Below, one piece after another: positions 35,591 to 48,134 of a DNA stretch of 64,000 nucleotides (its first letter is position 1; the number at the start of each line of letters is the position of its first letter). This DNA comes from Salminus brasiliensis (Eukaryota > Chordata > Actinopteri > Characiformes > Bryconidae). The DNA lies in NCBI RefSeq assembly GCF_030463535.1, contig NC_132894.1, positions 31,375,625-31,439,624 on the forward strand, given 5' to 3'. The notes below the pieces were generated by a model. It was not told the DNA's origin, ran no database searches, and saw only the letters and a program-made list of their open reading frames with translations. Both the position numbers and the translations under genes were made by a program.

Positions 35591-37739
35591 TATACTTTTA
35601 ACAGTGTAGTTCAATTTGACTCCGTTACATGAACTTCTTTCTATGTAACTCGTATATAACTCGTAACTGTATCATCGCTGTCATGCACAAGCCTGCTATT
35701 TTCAAAACAGCACCTTTACAGGAAAAGAAAAAACCTTCATAACTTTTAAAGGAAACTTTTCAAAATTGAAGATTCAATATAATATACATATTATATACAT
35801 TATAAAATTATTTATAGCTGTTTTTACTTTCAAAGTTTTATCTAGTGAAATTGCAATTGCGTTATTTTGCTGGGAGTTCATTCTGATCATTTTTCTAAAC
35901 TAACAATCTGATATAACAATTCTTCTATAAAACTTAAAACATGTAAAATCATTTAAAAATTAAGAAGAAAGTTCATAAATATTCTTACAACAACCTGAAT
36001 ATCTGTACAATTTCCCCCAAGTTATCATTTAAATGAGTTTTTATTTCATTCAGTTGAGTTGGTCAAACACCTTGGCTGCTTTGTTGCTTCGCACAAGTCT
36101 TTTGAGAATTTTATTTCAGACCAAAAAACTTAAAGTAACTAAGAGACTAAAACACTGAAAGATTCTGGAGATCCACTGCAATTCTTTGAGGAAGAATTAT
36201 TTGAGGAGTGGTTTTAGTTGTTTTTCTTCTTCTGCTTGAGCTACAACATTTTTACTGGTCCAGCTTTAGGCTACTCCACTCTATCAGCCCACAACCACAA
36301 TGTTCCACCAAGAGCCTTTTTTGTTTTTAAAGAAGTCTCATTTCTGACCGCAGTAAAGAGGAGTTGGTGGGTTTGTAGCAATGCTAGTTACGTGTGAAGA
36401 GGGTGCAGACACTGAGATAGAGCACATTTCCTTTATCAGTTACCATCACACAACAGGGAGGGAGGAGTCAGCTGCTGGATTCTTAGAATTTACACTGTGG
36501 ACTGAAAAGCATGCGTAACTCTATATATTGTGGGTGGTTTGCCAGCAGAGACAAATGAAAGACTGACCAAAAGGAGTGCATGGACTAATAGGATCAGTGT
36601 GTCCAGTTTGTTCAGAGTGAGTATCGTTTCATATCTGATTGCACTGGAACTGCGTTTGATGTATAATTATATATTTAAGCCTGTGTTTCAGTTTTATAGG
36701 TACAGACTTTAAAATTAACTTGTCTTCTCAATGAAAAAAAAACAACAATAGCACTTTTTCATTTACTCAGTGTTTTACTGATGTGTTCTGCAGGTGACTA
36801 AATCATAATTTACTGCACAAGCTAGTCTGTAGTGTTAACTAATAAAGTGAAACTGACCCAACTAATAAGAACTTGTTCAGACAAAACTACCAAATTCAGT
36901 AACTGAGGTTCAACATAACCAATATCTAACAGACAGAAATAAGAAATGTATAGAAAACAGATAAACATTAAAACATTGTTTTTTTTATTAAAATGTTTAT
37001 ACTGTGAAAACTCAAAAGACCTGTTGTAATCAGATAGCTGAGAAATGTAAACAAATTTAAATGTATAAAAAAATTGTTTGTAATTTTTTTTATTACTTTT
37101 ACCGTATTTATCATTTAATATTTATTACTTTTACCGTTTTTATTGTTTCATTTTAATTATGAGTATATGAGCAAAACACTCATATCTCCAAAATAGCATC
37201 TTTTTGTGGTAAAATGAAAAACTTTCAATGGATGTCAATGTAAAAAGATTCTATTTTAAATCATCTAAATTTTGTATTGGTCCATTCAATATGAAATTTA
37301 ATTACAATTTACTTTTATTTAAGAATAACAGCACAAATGGAGATATTTTTATGTGTGGCAGCGATGTACCAAGTACCTTTCACATATCCACAGCTATAAG
37401 GTCACAAATTTGCTAGATTCAAGAATCATGTAAAACGATGGTCAACAATTTAATGATGGACATATCATACACTGGTTTGTAGTACCTAATCAAGGCTAAT
37501 GAGCAGACATGGTCACTTCAAATGCATTCAAATTATGAATACGGGCTATTAATGCCAAGATAACAGCAAAAGCAACAGAACATTAGCTAGCTAACGTCCA
37601 GCATTTAACAAGCATTTACTTCAACAGACAAGAGGTTGAATATTTTTCATGATTTTTTCATAATTTCATATCAGATCTCCTGGTTATTTCTGAATACAAT
37701 TAAGAAACATTTTTGTTAAATTGTTAATTGGTTAAGGTG

Positions 37740-38185
37740 GTTGAAAAGCTGGTCATCCAGGCCAAAACATAACCTATGCTGCTAAGCCAGCTGGTTGACC
37801 AGCTCTTGACCAGCATAGTGTAGGTTACATTTAATTTTGAGGATGCTTGGTGGTTATGCTGGCCATGCTGGTCAACTAGCTTGGTGCTGCTGGTCATGCT
37901 AAGGGCACTGTATGGAGGGTTAGAACAAAGTTAGGACAATTCTAAGGGCCTGTGGCTGACATGGGCCCTAAAATGCATTAATTTCAGCAGTCATGGTGAC
38001 CAGTTCTGGTCATTACCAAACATGGTCAAGATTTCTCATACTGGTGGTCTGATAATGGTTGTAGACCATCTAAACCATCAAACTCAAACAAAAACATACC
38101 CTATGCTGGTCAAGAGCTAAGCTAGTCAACCAGCTTAACCATCTTGACCACTTAGAGCTGGCCAGGCTGTTATTTCCTCAGCTGG
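37740..38185. mobile_element. MITE-like element with inverted ends (GCTGGTCA family)
   Basis: The left part has CCAAAACATAACCTATGCTG, GGTTGACCAGCTCTTGACCAG and CATAGTGTAGGTTA. The right part has AAAACATACCCTATGCTGG, TCAAGAGCTAAGCTAGTCA and ACCAGCTTAACC. The two ends are made of shared and inverted blocks. No ORF. Confidence 0.5.
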
Positions 38186-38701
38186 GATGAACTGCCTTCA
38201 CAGCTTAAGAACAAGGTTGATGTTAAGTGATTTGAAGGGTTTTTGAGTCTTGTTCACCAATATACAGGCTACTGTAAGTCAGGACTTGCATAAATCTAAC
38301 CTGGCCAATCACTTTGCTGTAGGTACTAATCACTAACCATTCTACTAACGTTACAGTCCCGTGCGATGTCAAATCCAAGGCTTTTTGTATCCAGTGCTTA
38401 AAGCTTCTTATTCAGTATGTTCATGAACTACAATGCAAAACCGGCTGAGTTATATGACTATTATATGAGTGTGCATTAGAGGGTAGGGCTTGCTGGAAGG
38501 TCCTCAATATTTTAGGAGATGTAACTCCTGAACTGTAAACAGAAAAGTCACTGGTCAGATTTTATTTGCTCTTACAATAAGACTGTTCCTGGCCTGCAAA
38601 TTAAACATTGCTTCACCATTGTGTGCAGCTTGTGGTAACTCCCTGTTCTTCTTCTAACCTTAAGGCTTAGGTAAGAAAACCACAAGATATTATCCACCAA
38701 T

Positions 38702-41700
38702 ATGGCCACACAGGAACCTACAGACAAGTAAGTAACACCTTAAGGTGTCTTTAAAGACATGTTCTTGGTATCATGGACTCCCTGAAGCCTCTGAGGTTCT
38801 GCTACGGGTTGTTGAGTTCTTCTTTGGTCTTTTCAGATACAAAGCAGTGTGGCTGATTTTCTTCATGCTTGGATTGGGAACCCTACTGCCATGGAATTTC
38901 TTCATGACCGCCACAATGGTACTGTGCTGTTCTTCTTGGAAATGGGCATTTATTAGGGATGCTTTAAATGTCATGTCTTCCTTGTCGTATCTGTCGCGCT
39001 CATCCTTTTTAACCAGTCCAATCTCGTCTCTGTATGCCTGTAGTATTTCACCAGCCGGCTGGGAGACAACACAACCATTGAGGCTGCAGAAGACAGCCGG
39101 AGTGTCCTGCAAGCCAAGTTCAACAACGTGATGACGCTGTGTGCTATGATCCCTCTGTTAGTCTTCTCATATCTCAACTCCTTTCTGCTCCAGAGGTACG
39201 TCCAAGCAGCTTTTGCTGATCTAGAGCTATAGGGTCAACCATGTGGAACAATGGTCAATTATTTATTGATGGACAAATCAGACATTGGTTTGTAGATAGC
39301 GGCCCATACAGTCTCCTCTGAAATCCATGGTATTATTAGGGAGCCTATTGGATACATTGGAAGCATTGTATGGAGCTCCATCTCTCCAGAGCAGCTCCAC
39401 AGCCCAAATTCTTGGGAGGCAGTATGCTCCTCTAGTAGTGGTTAGTCAGGCTGCTGATGACTGTGGGTTAAATACTCGGGCTCTGCAAGCTGCCACTGTT
39501 GGGCCTTTGCACACTCTCCAGCCCCTTGTCCACTGCTCTGGATGTGTGCTCACTAGTGTATGTGTATGTGTGTGTTGAAGTTGGAGACCAAATTCCATCT
39601 GTGTCCAGATGGTGTCTTTATCTTTGTGTAAGCTTTGTGTGTAAAGTAGTTGAATTCAGTAATTAGAAGGGTTGTCTGGATACCTTTGGATTGCATAACG
39701 CCCCCAAGTGCTTGCTCCTCTAGCTGACAACTGCCATTGGCCACAATGACCTCAGGCTAGTGGAGATTCCCATTGTCCCCCAATAGGCAATGCTTTTCTA
39801 TGGAGATACAGTTGTGCTCTAACCTTGAACCTCCCTCTCATAACAGAATCTCCCAGAAGATAAGAATTATGGGCAGTTTGTTTGCCATCCTGCTGGTGTT
39901 TTTGACCACCGCTGTTCTAGTAAAAGTGCCCATGGAGCCCTTGCCCTTTTTTACGATCACCATGGTGAAAATTGTCATCATTAACAGTGAGTATGGCTTC
40001 AGAATGAGTTACATGCAATCCTCGCAACCTCAGTAGGAATACTGCCTGAGTCAAAGAGAAGCACTTCATGTACTGCATGTATTTGATCTCTTTCAGCGTT
40101 TGGAGCTGTGCTGCAAGGAAGTCTCTTTGGTATGGCTGGAACATTGCCAGCTTCCTACACCACACCAATCATGAGTGGCCAGGGACTGGCTGGTACCTTT
40201 GCTGCCTTTTCCATGATCTGCGCCATTGCAAGTAAGCTCATATTTCCAGAAGAAACCATGCACATACCTTTAAAGTCTTCATGAAGTCTTCCTTCATCTC
40301 CTTCTCCTGGTGTCGCTCTTCCTTCCTCAGGCGGCTCGGCTTTAACAGACAGTGCTTTCGGCTACTTCATCACAGCCTGTGCTGTAATAGGCCTTGCCAT
40401 CCTGTCTTACTTTGCTCTCCCTAAACTGGTGAGTATAAAACCCGAAGCTCCAATCAGAACAATTGCTCCAGGCCTCAGTTCAGAAACACCTGTAAAGAAA
40501 CACCTTCTTCTTTCTGGTAGGAATTCTACCAGTACTACCTGGAGAAAAGCCAGAGCAGTCCTGCACAAGAGGAAGACAACAAAATGGATTTGCTGAAAAA
40601 AGGTGATTAAATACCCCAAAAACATTTTCACCACCGTTCACTGATTTGAGACTGATGTGAAATGTTTTGAACCCACTTTAGAGGAGAACAGGCCAGAGGG
40701 AAGCTCTAATGAGGATACTCAGAAGAATCCTTCCATTGTGGAAATCTTCAAAAAGGTACATCTTTCTCCATCATTTCACAACACTTAGATTTGGCTATTT
40801 AAGCTCAATTCAGAGCGTTTTGCTGTGAGAAGCGTACATGTAGAGAAACTGTCTCAGATATCTTTATAGTGGTGGTGACAGGAACAAGGGGTCACCACGA
40901 CTACAGTGCCAAAAAACACCAGTGAACCAAGTGTTGATAATAGTGAAATAGTGCTAAATCCAAACCACCTGCCTAATATTAAATAGGTTCCCTAAACTGC
41001 TCACAACAGATCTGCACATTCGAGGCATGGACCCTGAAGGTGTCCTGTGGTATCTGACATCAAGACTTGTAGGATCAAGTCCTGTAGGTTGTGAGGTGGG
41101 ACCTCCATGGATCGCATCAATGTGCCCAAGGTGCCCATGACCCAGTAGCTGGGTTCACCAGATGTTCTTTCTTGGACCACTTTTGGGAGTTACTGACCAC
41201 TGCATACCAGAAAAAACCCACAAGACCTGCCTGATGTTTTGGAGATGTTCTGACCCAGTCGTCCAGCCATCTCAGTTTGTTTTGTCAAAGTTTCCCAGCT
41301 TTCCAATTTTTTCTGCCTTCAAGAACCGACGGTTTACGTATGTAGGTCTCACTCCTTCACTGATGCCACTGCAGATAAAGTCAGTCAATGTTTTTCACTA
41401 CACCGGTCAGTGGTGCTGATGTGTTGACTGGTCAGTGTATCTTGCCCTATAATCAGAATCAGAAATACTTTATTGATCCCAGGAAGGAAATTATAGTTGT
41501 TACAGCTCCAACCATTTGTGCAAGAATAAACACTCTACAAAATAAACACTACAAATAAAAACACTCTATTTTATAGTGTTTATTTTATAGAGTGTTTATT
41601 TTGTAGTGTTTATTTTATAGAGTGTTTATTTTATATAGTGTTTATTTTGTAAGTAAACACTCTATAAAATAAACACTATAAAATAATTAAAATAAATTTA

Positions 41701-42902
41701 GAACAAAGAGAAAAAAATTAAGAATGTGAAATGTAAATATATATCAATTATATGAATTTAGTAAAGTGGCATAGTGGTAATAACTGTGATAAATATGGAA
41801 AATTATTATTGCACACATTAAATTGAATTACAGTTCTATTATTATTATTGCTATTATTATGAATGCCCATGATGCAGGTCTGTGTTGAAAAGTGTTGTAT
41901 TTTTAAGCCGAAACTCCATTTGAAAACTATGGTAAACAGTGTTTCCGGCTTCTATCATGACAGTTGCATGTAATCGCTTTCTATTATGTAACTTCTAGAG
42001 GCATTAAACTCTGCAGATGTCAGATTGTATCCACCACCACTGTGAACAACTCTGACCCTACAGAACAAAGCTTTTAACAACACAAACCACTCTGAATGAC
42101 CCTGTTTAGTGACTGTGCAGAAACGTGGAAACACCACATTAAACACAGTCTAACATGAAGGAGGCCAGACCGGTCTTAAATGTTTGACCTGGTCTTACCC
42201 ATTTCTTCTTTCTGTGTAGATCTGGGTGATGGCTTTCTCCGTGTGCTTTTGCTTCACGATCACCATTGGCACTTTTCCTGCCGTCACTGCAGATGTTAAA
42301 TCCACCATTGCTAACAAAGGAAGTTGGGGTAAGCCTTAATGAGTGTATGTGTGTGTGACCAGCACTGTTGGCAGTAAGAAAGTGAGGCTCACTGATCCAG
42401 CACTGAATTCATTAATTCTTATTTTTGTGCTTAATTTCAAGTGTTTTACAGATGAACGTCAAGAAACCACTAAAAGATCAAATGTGAATTTCAGTGTCTT
42501 ACAAATGTCTCTCTTCCCTCTTCCCCAGAGATGTACTTCATTCCCGTGTCCTGTTTCCTGCTCTTCAACCTGTGTGACTGGGCAGGCCGGAGCTTGACAG
42601 CTGTGTGTATGTGGGTGAGTAATAAAAAAAACAGCTAACACACTTTTCTTCTTGGGTCAGACGTGTTGGTTCACCATTCCGGGAAGAGTCAGGGAAGAGT
42701 CTTAACAAAGGAAACCTTCCGTGTGGCACCACAAACCTTGAGGCAGGGCATCATTACACCCAATAAACTGTCAGGTGTTGCTAAGTCCCACTAAAATGAA
42801 GGCTGTAAAAAGTAAAGAACAATAGGCACTACATTTCCCACAATGCCCTAGCATCTTTCTTTGTCAAAGCCAGTTTATTCTGGTTGTTTGCAGAGTAATG
42901 GA

Positions 42903-42947
<45 letters not shown>

Positions 42948-45900
42948 GCTGCTCTCTTGTTTGATTTTGCTGCTGTAAAAACTGACTTTCCCCGTGGGAT
43001 AAATAAAGTGATCTATCTATATCTATCTATCTATCTATCTATCTGTAATTATTTACATTAATATTTTATTATTAATTATTATTATTATGTATTGTACTTA
43101 ATGATAATATAACTACTACTACTATTACTACTACTACAATAATAATAATAATAATAATAGATATAACTAGTAATAACATTAGGCAAGCAGCGGGGTACAG
43201 TTGTGCCCTCTAAACGTAGTATGCCCCAGTACAACAGGAGACGCCCCTGACCTGAAGCAAGCATTGAAGTCAAGCCAGATGAGCTTGGGCAGCATGCTGT
43301 AGACTGATGAAGTCAAAACACAAGAACTTCATAAAAATAATATCTTGCCAACTGTTTAATACAGAGGTGGCTCTATCGTGCTTTGGGGTTGTGTTGTAGC
43401 CAGTTGATTTGGCGATATCGGATGGGTGGAGGGGGGAATGAATTCCACAAAATACCGGCAAAAACTGGATACAAAGGTCAAGCCATTTGTTGAAAGGCTG
43501 AAGCCCTTTGGGTTAGTGGCTTCTACAACAGGAGGATGATGATGATCCAAAACATACCTTGAAATCCACCATGGACTACCCGAAGAGACACAACCAATAG
43601 CCCTCACAGCCCCTGAGCTGAACCTCATAGAACTTTTGTGGCTTCAGCAAATAACAGTGGGGGGGAAACCAACTACAAGAAATGAAAGATGGAAATGAAA
43701 GCTCTGGGGATCTCCAGATTTACAAAAGCTTTCCTTACGAAGGATCTTAAGATATGAATGAAGGACAAATACTTTGTTACCTTACTTAAGTAGAAATGAG
43801 CAATTTTTTTCAGCTGGCTTTTTATGTCTACTCCTTACATTTACACCAAATTATCTGAACTTTCTACTCCTTACATTTTAAAAACAGCCTCATTACTCCT
43901 ATTTCATTTCCATTTGTTTTCATTCCGGCTCGTCATTCTTCAAAAAAAAACCCAACAACAACAACTAAAAACCCTATGCAGATAAATCTCTCCATCCGGA
44001 AAGTGTGGTTGGATGAGAAGTATAAACATACACCATTCTGACTCCCTATTGGTTTATAAGCGATCCAACACACCTGCACACGTCCTGTCACTCTCCAGCA
44101 AGCACACAGCAGACGTCTGTAGTGTAGTATGAAGACTCAAGAGAACTGCAGTTAAACGTCCCGACTAAGCCCCACATTTGTACATTCCAATAAAGCTTAT
44201 TGATCACACGCCTCTGAAATTTTTGCATTACTTAGAGGCAACTACTCATCATATTTTCCCTCCATGAAACACATGTTGATGCTCAGTAGAGCACAGAGAC
44301 GCTCCTTTAATAGATCTGATATTACTAAAATGCTTCATTTTCATTGGGCAGAAATGTGTTTTTGGGGAGGGGGGTAGTGCACTATAGACCTCTGTGGCGC
44401 GGCCTAAGCTTTCAGCCTTTGTTTCCCTTTCATTACTTTTACTTTTCTACTTGAAGTCGTTCTGAAACCAGTGCTTTTACACTTTTACTGGAGTAAAAAG
44501 CTTAAGCTGATACTTCAACTTCTATAGAAGTCTTTTAAACCCTAGTATCTCCACTCACTTCTACCTGAGGAATGAATGTCAGTACTTTTCACACCTTTGC
44601 ACTTAAGATAAATTGACCAAATTTCTTCAATTGATCAAAAAAACCTTCTTCTCAGATTTTTCTTCTGAACTCTCCATTTAAGAAAGGCTCCAAGTTGGTA
44701 TTCTTCAAAAATATGCTTTTAAATATTGCCTTAACTTCGTCTTAGTGTCTTAAGATCCAGAGAAACGAAAGCTTTTGTGCTTACAGGTGAGATACTTTGA
44801 GATGAGGCATGTGGACCAACCATCTGCTCATAAAGAACCCCCACTCCTCTCCACTTACTGAAGCTGACTGGACCTTTCACCCATTGAGATTGCAGCCTAC
44901 ACTGATACACCTTTGAAACCAGATGCAAAGGGCGTGCTAACACGCCAATTAATTCTTTATCTAATAGGTTGATTCATAGGTCCAGCAAGACGCTTTGAGC
45001 ACTGCACGAAATGCAGACTCCACAATACAGAAGCTCAGATCAGTTCATCAAATCAACACTATGTCTCTATGTTTTTTAACAGTTATTGCTCCTGGACAGG
45101 GTGTCCAAGATCTAACTCAACAGGAGACAAAATACTATAAATACTCACTGTAAGATCTGGGTCACCAGATGTCAGACAAATTGTGTAAAATGATACACAT
45201 ACCTTTACACCCCTACAAGAAACAGAGCAGCTTTTACTATCTCTCTCTCTCTGATCTTCTCCCAGCCTGGACAAGACAGTAAGCTCTTGCCGATCCTGCT
45301 GCTGGCCCGTGTGGTCTTTGTGCCTCTCTTCATGCTGTGTAATGTCCAGCCCCGCTACATCATGCCCGTGTTCTTCGCACACGACGCCTGGTTCATCGTC
45401 TTCATGATCCTCTTCGGCTTCTCAAATGGATATCTGGCCAGCCTCTGCATGTGCTTCGGCCCCAAGTAGGTCCAATACCTGTCCTATGGGTCACTAGCCA
45501 GTTGCTCTAACTGGGACAACAAACACGCTAACAGTAGAAGCTAACAAGCAGTGCGGTGAACACGTCAACAAGAATGTCTCTGTTCTGGTGAGGTCATTGA
45601 CCTTTAGTATCTCCACCTGTTCATCCTACACAAGTTTAGCCCCGCCCATTCTGAAAAATTCTAAATTCAACCCTGACTGCTTCTTAAATGAGGCCCAATA
45701 GAGTACAGCCAGGCAGAACAGAGCTCACCTACATTTATCAGTAAAGACATCAGAGTCTGAACAGCGAGTATACACTGATCAGCCATAACATTAAAACCAT
45801 CTGCTTAATCTCGTCACCAAAACCACAAGGCATCCTGAGATATCTGTCCCCAAGACTAAGGTTAACAGCAGATTCTTGAAGTCCTGTAAGTTTTGAGGTG

Positions 45901-46924
45901 CGATCTCAATGATCATCAATGAGCCTTGAGTGTCCATGACCCATGCACTTTTGGTAGGGTCTGACCACTACATACCAGAAAACCCCCCTGGACCTGCCTG
46001 ATGTTTTAGGGATGTTCTGACCCAGTCGTCTAGCCATCACAATTTGGTGGGATTCACATATTAGACAGTCCTTGAAGGTGATGAAGGTGTAAAAGCATGA
46101 AAAATGGGTCGCATAAGGATCTGAGTAACTTTTGACAGGAGCCAAACTGTGATGGCTAGACAACTGGGTCAGAACATCCCCAAAACATCAGCCAGGCCTT
46201 GTGTGTTTTTTTCTGGTATGCAGTGGTCAGTACTTACCTAAAGTGCTCCAAGAAAGGACAACTGGTGAGCAGGTGGCAGAATCATGGGCACCGAAGGCTC
46301 AATTATGTTAATGGAGGCCCCACCTTCCAACTTACAGGGTTTAAAGAATCTGCAGCTGATGTTGTGGTGTCAAATACCACAGGATGCCTTTAGATGTCTT
46401 GTGGAGTCCATGTCTTGAATGGTCAGATCTGTTGTGAAGGCACAAAGGGGAGCTACTCAATATTTGGCGGGCAGTGCTAATGTTATGGTTGACCAGTGCT
46501 GCTGCAACAAGATAACCAATGTTATTCCCTTCACCTGGTCAGATCATCAGCAAACACCAGTGCCCCAGTTGCAGCATTGACAGACCTATAATAACAGTGC
46601 CTCCACCATGTTTGACAGATGATCTAGTATTACTTCATCTGTCCAAAGAATCTTAAGGCTTAAAGAGATGTTGGAAAGAGACAAAACAGGAACGGTTCTG
46701 CATCTTTATTTTTAAGAGCTTACACAATCAGATGAGCTTCCAGATGCAGGACACTGCACCCTAAAGCCAAAGTCTGACCTTCACCCATTCCTTTTGTCTT
46801 CTCTCTGATTAGGAAAGTGGCTACAAATGAGGCGGAGACAGCCGGGGCAATCATGGCCTTCTTCCTGTCCCTGGGCCTGGCTTTGGGAGCGTCTCTCTCC
46901 TTCTTGTTCCGAGGGGTCATTTGA
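38702..46924 (+). CDS. slc29a1: Equilibrative nucleoside transporter 1 (SLC29A1/ENT1)
   Basis: Twelve coding exons join in frame with GT-AG introns: 38702-38727, 38837-38918, 39044-39195, 39847-39986, 40097-40231, 40331-40428, 40521-40602, 40682-40755, 42220-42328, 42529-42614, 45266-45465 and 46813-46924 (TGA), giving 431 residues (human ENT1 456). The start ATG has a good context (CAATATGG) and yields MATQEPTDK. ENT1 is an 11-TM plasma-membrane facilitator of nucleoside diffusion. Seen: TM1 GLGTLLPWNFFMTATM, GSLFGMAGTLPASY, MSGQGLAGTFAAF, the charged central loop LEKSQSSPAQEEDNKMDLLK, SLTAVCMW, SNGYLASLCMCFGPKKV and the C-terminal AETAGAIMAFFLSLGLALGA. These match ENT1 in order. An NTT sequon lies in the TM1-TM2 loop, which is about 17 residues shorter than in human. 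A teleost a/b paralogue assignment is not possible here. Confidence 0.96.
40960..41440 (-). mobile_element. Tc1-derived MITE in slc29a1 intron 8
   Basis: It contains CACCTGCCTAATATTAAATA, TCCTGTGGTATCTGACATCA, CATCAATGTGCCCAAGG, GACCACTGCATACCAG, GATGTTCTGACCCAGTCG and a degraded far end (TCACTACACCGGTCAGTGG). It is the same family and orientation as 47155-47668. No transposase remains. Confidence 0.7.
41455..41520. mobile_element. Retroposon 3'-tail-like fragment
   Basis: CAGAATCAGAAATACTTTATTGATCCC resembles (split here as a family reference) the widely dispersed fish LINE 3' end in which a TTTATTGATCCC or its complement marks the tail. It is short and without an ORF. Confidence 0.4.
41520..41690. 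repeat. Palindromic minisatellite of AACACTCTATAAAAT
   Basis: AAACACTCTA, ATAAACACTA and their complements (TAGTGTTTATTTTATAG) alternate about eight times within 170 bases, first in one orientation, then the other, then back. This produces nested hairpins. It lies in slc29a1 intron 8. Confidence 0.8.
42904..43160. repeat. Microsatellite cluster and LINE-like tail
   Basis: (ATT)n at 42904-42947 is followed by TTTCCCCGTGGGATAAATAA, a typical fish LINE 3' end, and then by (ATCT)n at 43011-43044. (ACT)n and (AAT)n runs follow near 43112-43159. The order of tail then tetranucleotide suggests the satellite grew from the retroposon tail. Confidence 0.65.
43230..43720 (+). mobile_element. Degraded Tc1-like transposase in slc29a1 intron 10
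   Basis: The plus strand carries recognisable but broken blocks: GGTGGCTCTATCGTGCTTTG (the GGGSVMVWG-type motif), ATGATCCAAAACATACC and ACAGCCCCTGAGCTGAACC (SPDLNxIE-like). Stops and frameshifts occur throughout. A dead copy. Confidence 0.6.
43721..45265 (+). other. Remainder of slc29a1 intron 10
   Basis: This is non-coding intronic sequence. A stretch near 43790-44560 has TTTTACTTTTCTACTTG and ACTTTTCACACC words and could be a further dispersed repeat, but no family was recognised. A TCTCTCTCTCTCTG tract near 45240 leads into the acceptor at 45264-45265. Confidence 0.45.
45776..46052 (-). mobile_element. Tc1-derived MITE, left arm of inverted pair
   Basis: It begins TGATCAGCCATAACATTAAA and runs through CCCAAGACTAAGGTTAACAG, GACCACTACATACCAGAAAA and GATGTTCTGACCCAGTCG to ATCACAATTTGG. 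It lies in the last slc29a1 intron, in the opposite orientation to the copy that follows. Confidence 0.8.
46080..46495 (+). mobile_element. Tc1-derived MITE, right arm of inverted pair
   Basis: It contains AAAAATGGGTCGCATAAGGA, TGTGATGGCTAGACAACTGG, GTATGCAGTGGTCAGTACTT, TTACAGGGTTTAAAGAATC and CTAATGTTATGGTTGACC. It is inverted relative to 45776-46052 with only about 30 bases between them. Confidence 0.8.
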
Positions 46925-48134
46925 GGACGTCCAGTGCACTACACCTCAAAGGAAACACCGACACCCATCTATTCTTGAACAGCCCGCATCTGCACAGTTT
47001 GTCAAGTCTGTGCCTGTCATCATATCTGCTTTTGCATCACTTCTCCAGAAAACAGTTCTGCTGATGGGTTCAAGGATCAGTGGGATTCACGAAGTCACGT
47101 TTCATGGACATGGACTAAGCTGTGGGCTCGTTTCGTGGACATGTATTAGGCCTGCTCTAATCAGCCATAACATTAGTACCACCTGACTAATATCGAGAAG
47201 GCCCCCCCCCCTTGTGCCGTCACAACATCTGACCATTTAAGGCCTCCGAAGGCGTCCTTTGGTATCTGGCACTAAGACTAATGTTAGCAGCAGATCCTGT
47301 AAGTGCAGTTAGTCGTGAGGTGGGGCTTCCATGGAACGCATCAGTGAGCCTTAGGCACTAATGGCTCTGTCATTGGCTCACCGGTTGTGCTTTCTTGGAT
47401 CACTTCTGGTAGGTACACATCTGCCTGAAAAGACCTGCCTGATGTTTTGGAGATGTTCTGACCCAGTCGTCCGGCCATCAAAACTTCTGTATGCTTACTC
47501 ATTTGCCCTGCTTTTAATACCCTCATTACCCTCAAGAACTGCAAGGACTGTTCACTGGCTGCCTATTATATCCTCGACACTCCTTGACAGATGCTGCTGT
47601 AGATAATGAATTAATGTTTTTCACGTCACCGGTCAGTGGTTCTAATGTTATGGCCAATCAGTGTAAACTAGGCTTAGGCTGAAGCGAGCAGTATATATCA
47701 GATGAAAATGAGCTTTTAGGCCAAAACCATATAAGCCAGAGTCTATATGGTGGGGTGAGTACCAGCTACAGGAACCGCTAATTGGTTTAATTGTTTATTT
47801 TTATGTGAGGTACACTGTCGGCTGTAATCCGGGTCTGAGAAACTGACCCTGAATTGTTTTTGCTGTCCACTCAGAAGGTCAGAAGCATGTGTATTAGACA
47901 AAAACAAGACAAGTCAGGCTTTAGAGGCCTACACTCACTCAGAGCTTGAGATACAGTATGATACTTAACAATTTTAGTCAGTCTGAATTTTTTTCTTTTT
48001 TTTCTTTTATGTATTATGTAGCCTTCAGTGTGTTTATTATACGGATAGTATTGTTAGTTTTTGTATTAGTGTTATTCTCTACAAGCACAACATTAGATTA
48101 TGGACAATTGTATATTATTTAGAAGGTAAATAAA
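46925..48134 (+). other. slc29a1: slc29a1 3' UTR with polyadenylation signal
   Basis: The first AATAAA after the stop codon that I can find is at 48129-48134, giving a UTR of about 1.2 kb. It includes a complete MITE (47155-47668). No alternative signal was seen between the stop and the MITE. Transcript end inferred only from the motif. Confidence 0.5.
47155..47668 (-). mobile_element. Full-length Tc1-derived MITE, about 515 bp
   Basis: The ends are TAATCAGCCATAACATTAGT and, inverted, TACACTGATTGGCCATAACA, so terminal inverted repeats are present at both ends. The interior joins right-end and left-end parts of a Tc1-like transposon (TCCTTTGGTATCTGGCACTA, GATGTTCTGACCCAGTCG, GTTCACTGGCTGCCTATTAT) without the transposase body. 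It is the best reference copy for the family in this window. Confidence 0.8.

Larger units (their letters stand above)
21000..38650. other. Gene-free region between vip and slc29a1
   Basis: No gene can be supported in about 17.6 kb. Recognised contents are a dispersed sequence with GATCAGAT-type words (21480-21900), a 145-bp tandem family (22000-24360), AT-rich DNA (25080-25290), a telomere-like tract (26285-27262), a LINE tail (27450-27545), SINE copies (28695-28990 and 33240-33400), a TIR element (34105-34455), a long hairpin (35412-35590) and an inverted MITE-like pair (37740-38185). The remainder (for example 24400-25080, 25300-26280, 29000-33200 and 35600-37700) shows no recognisable gene or repeat. 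Confidence 0.6.
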
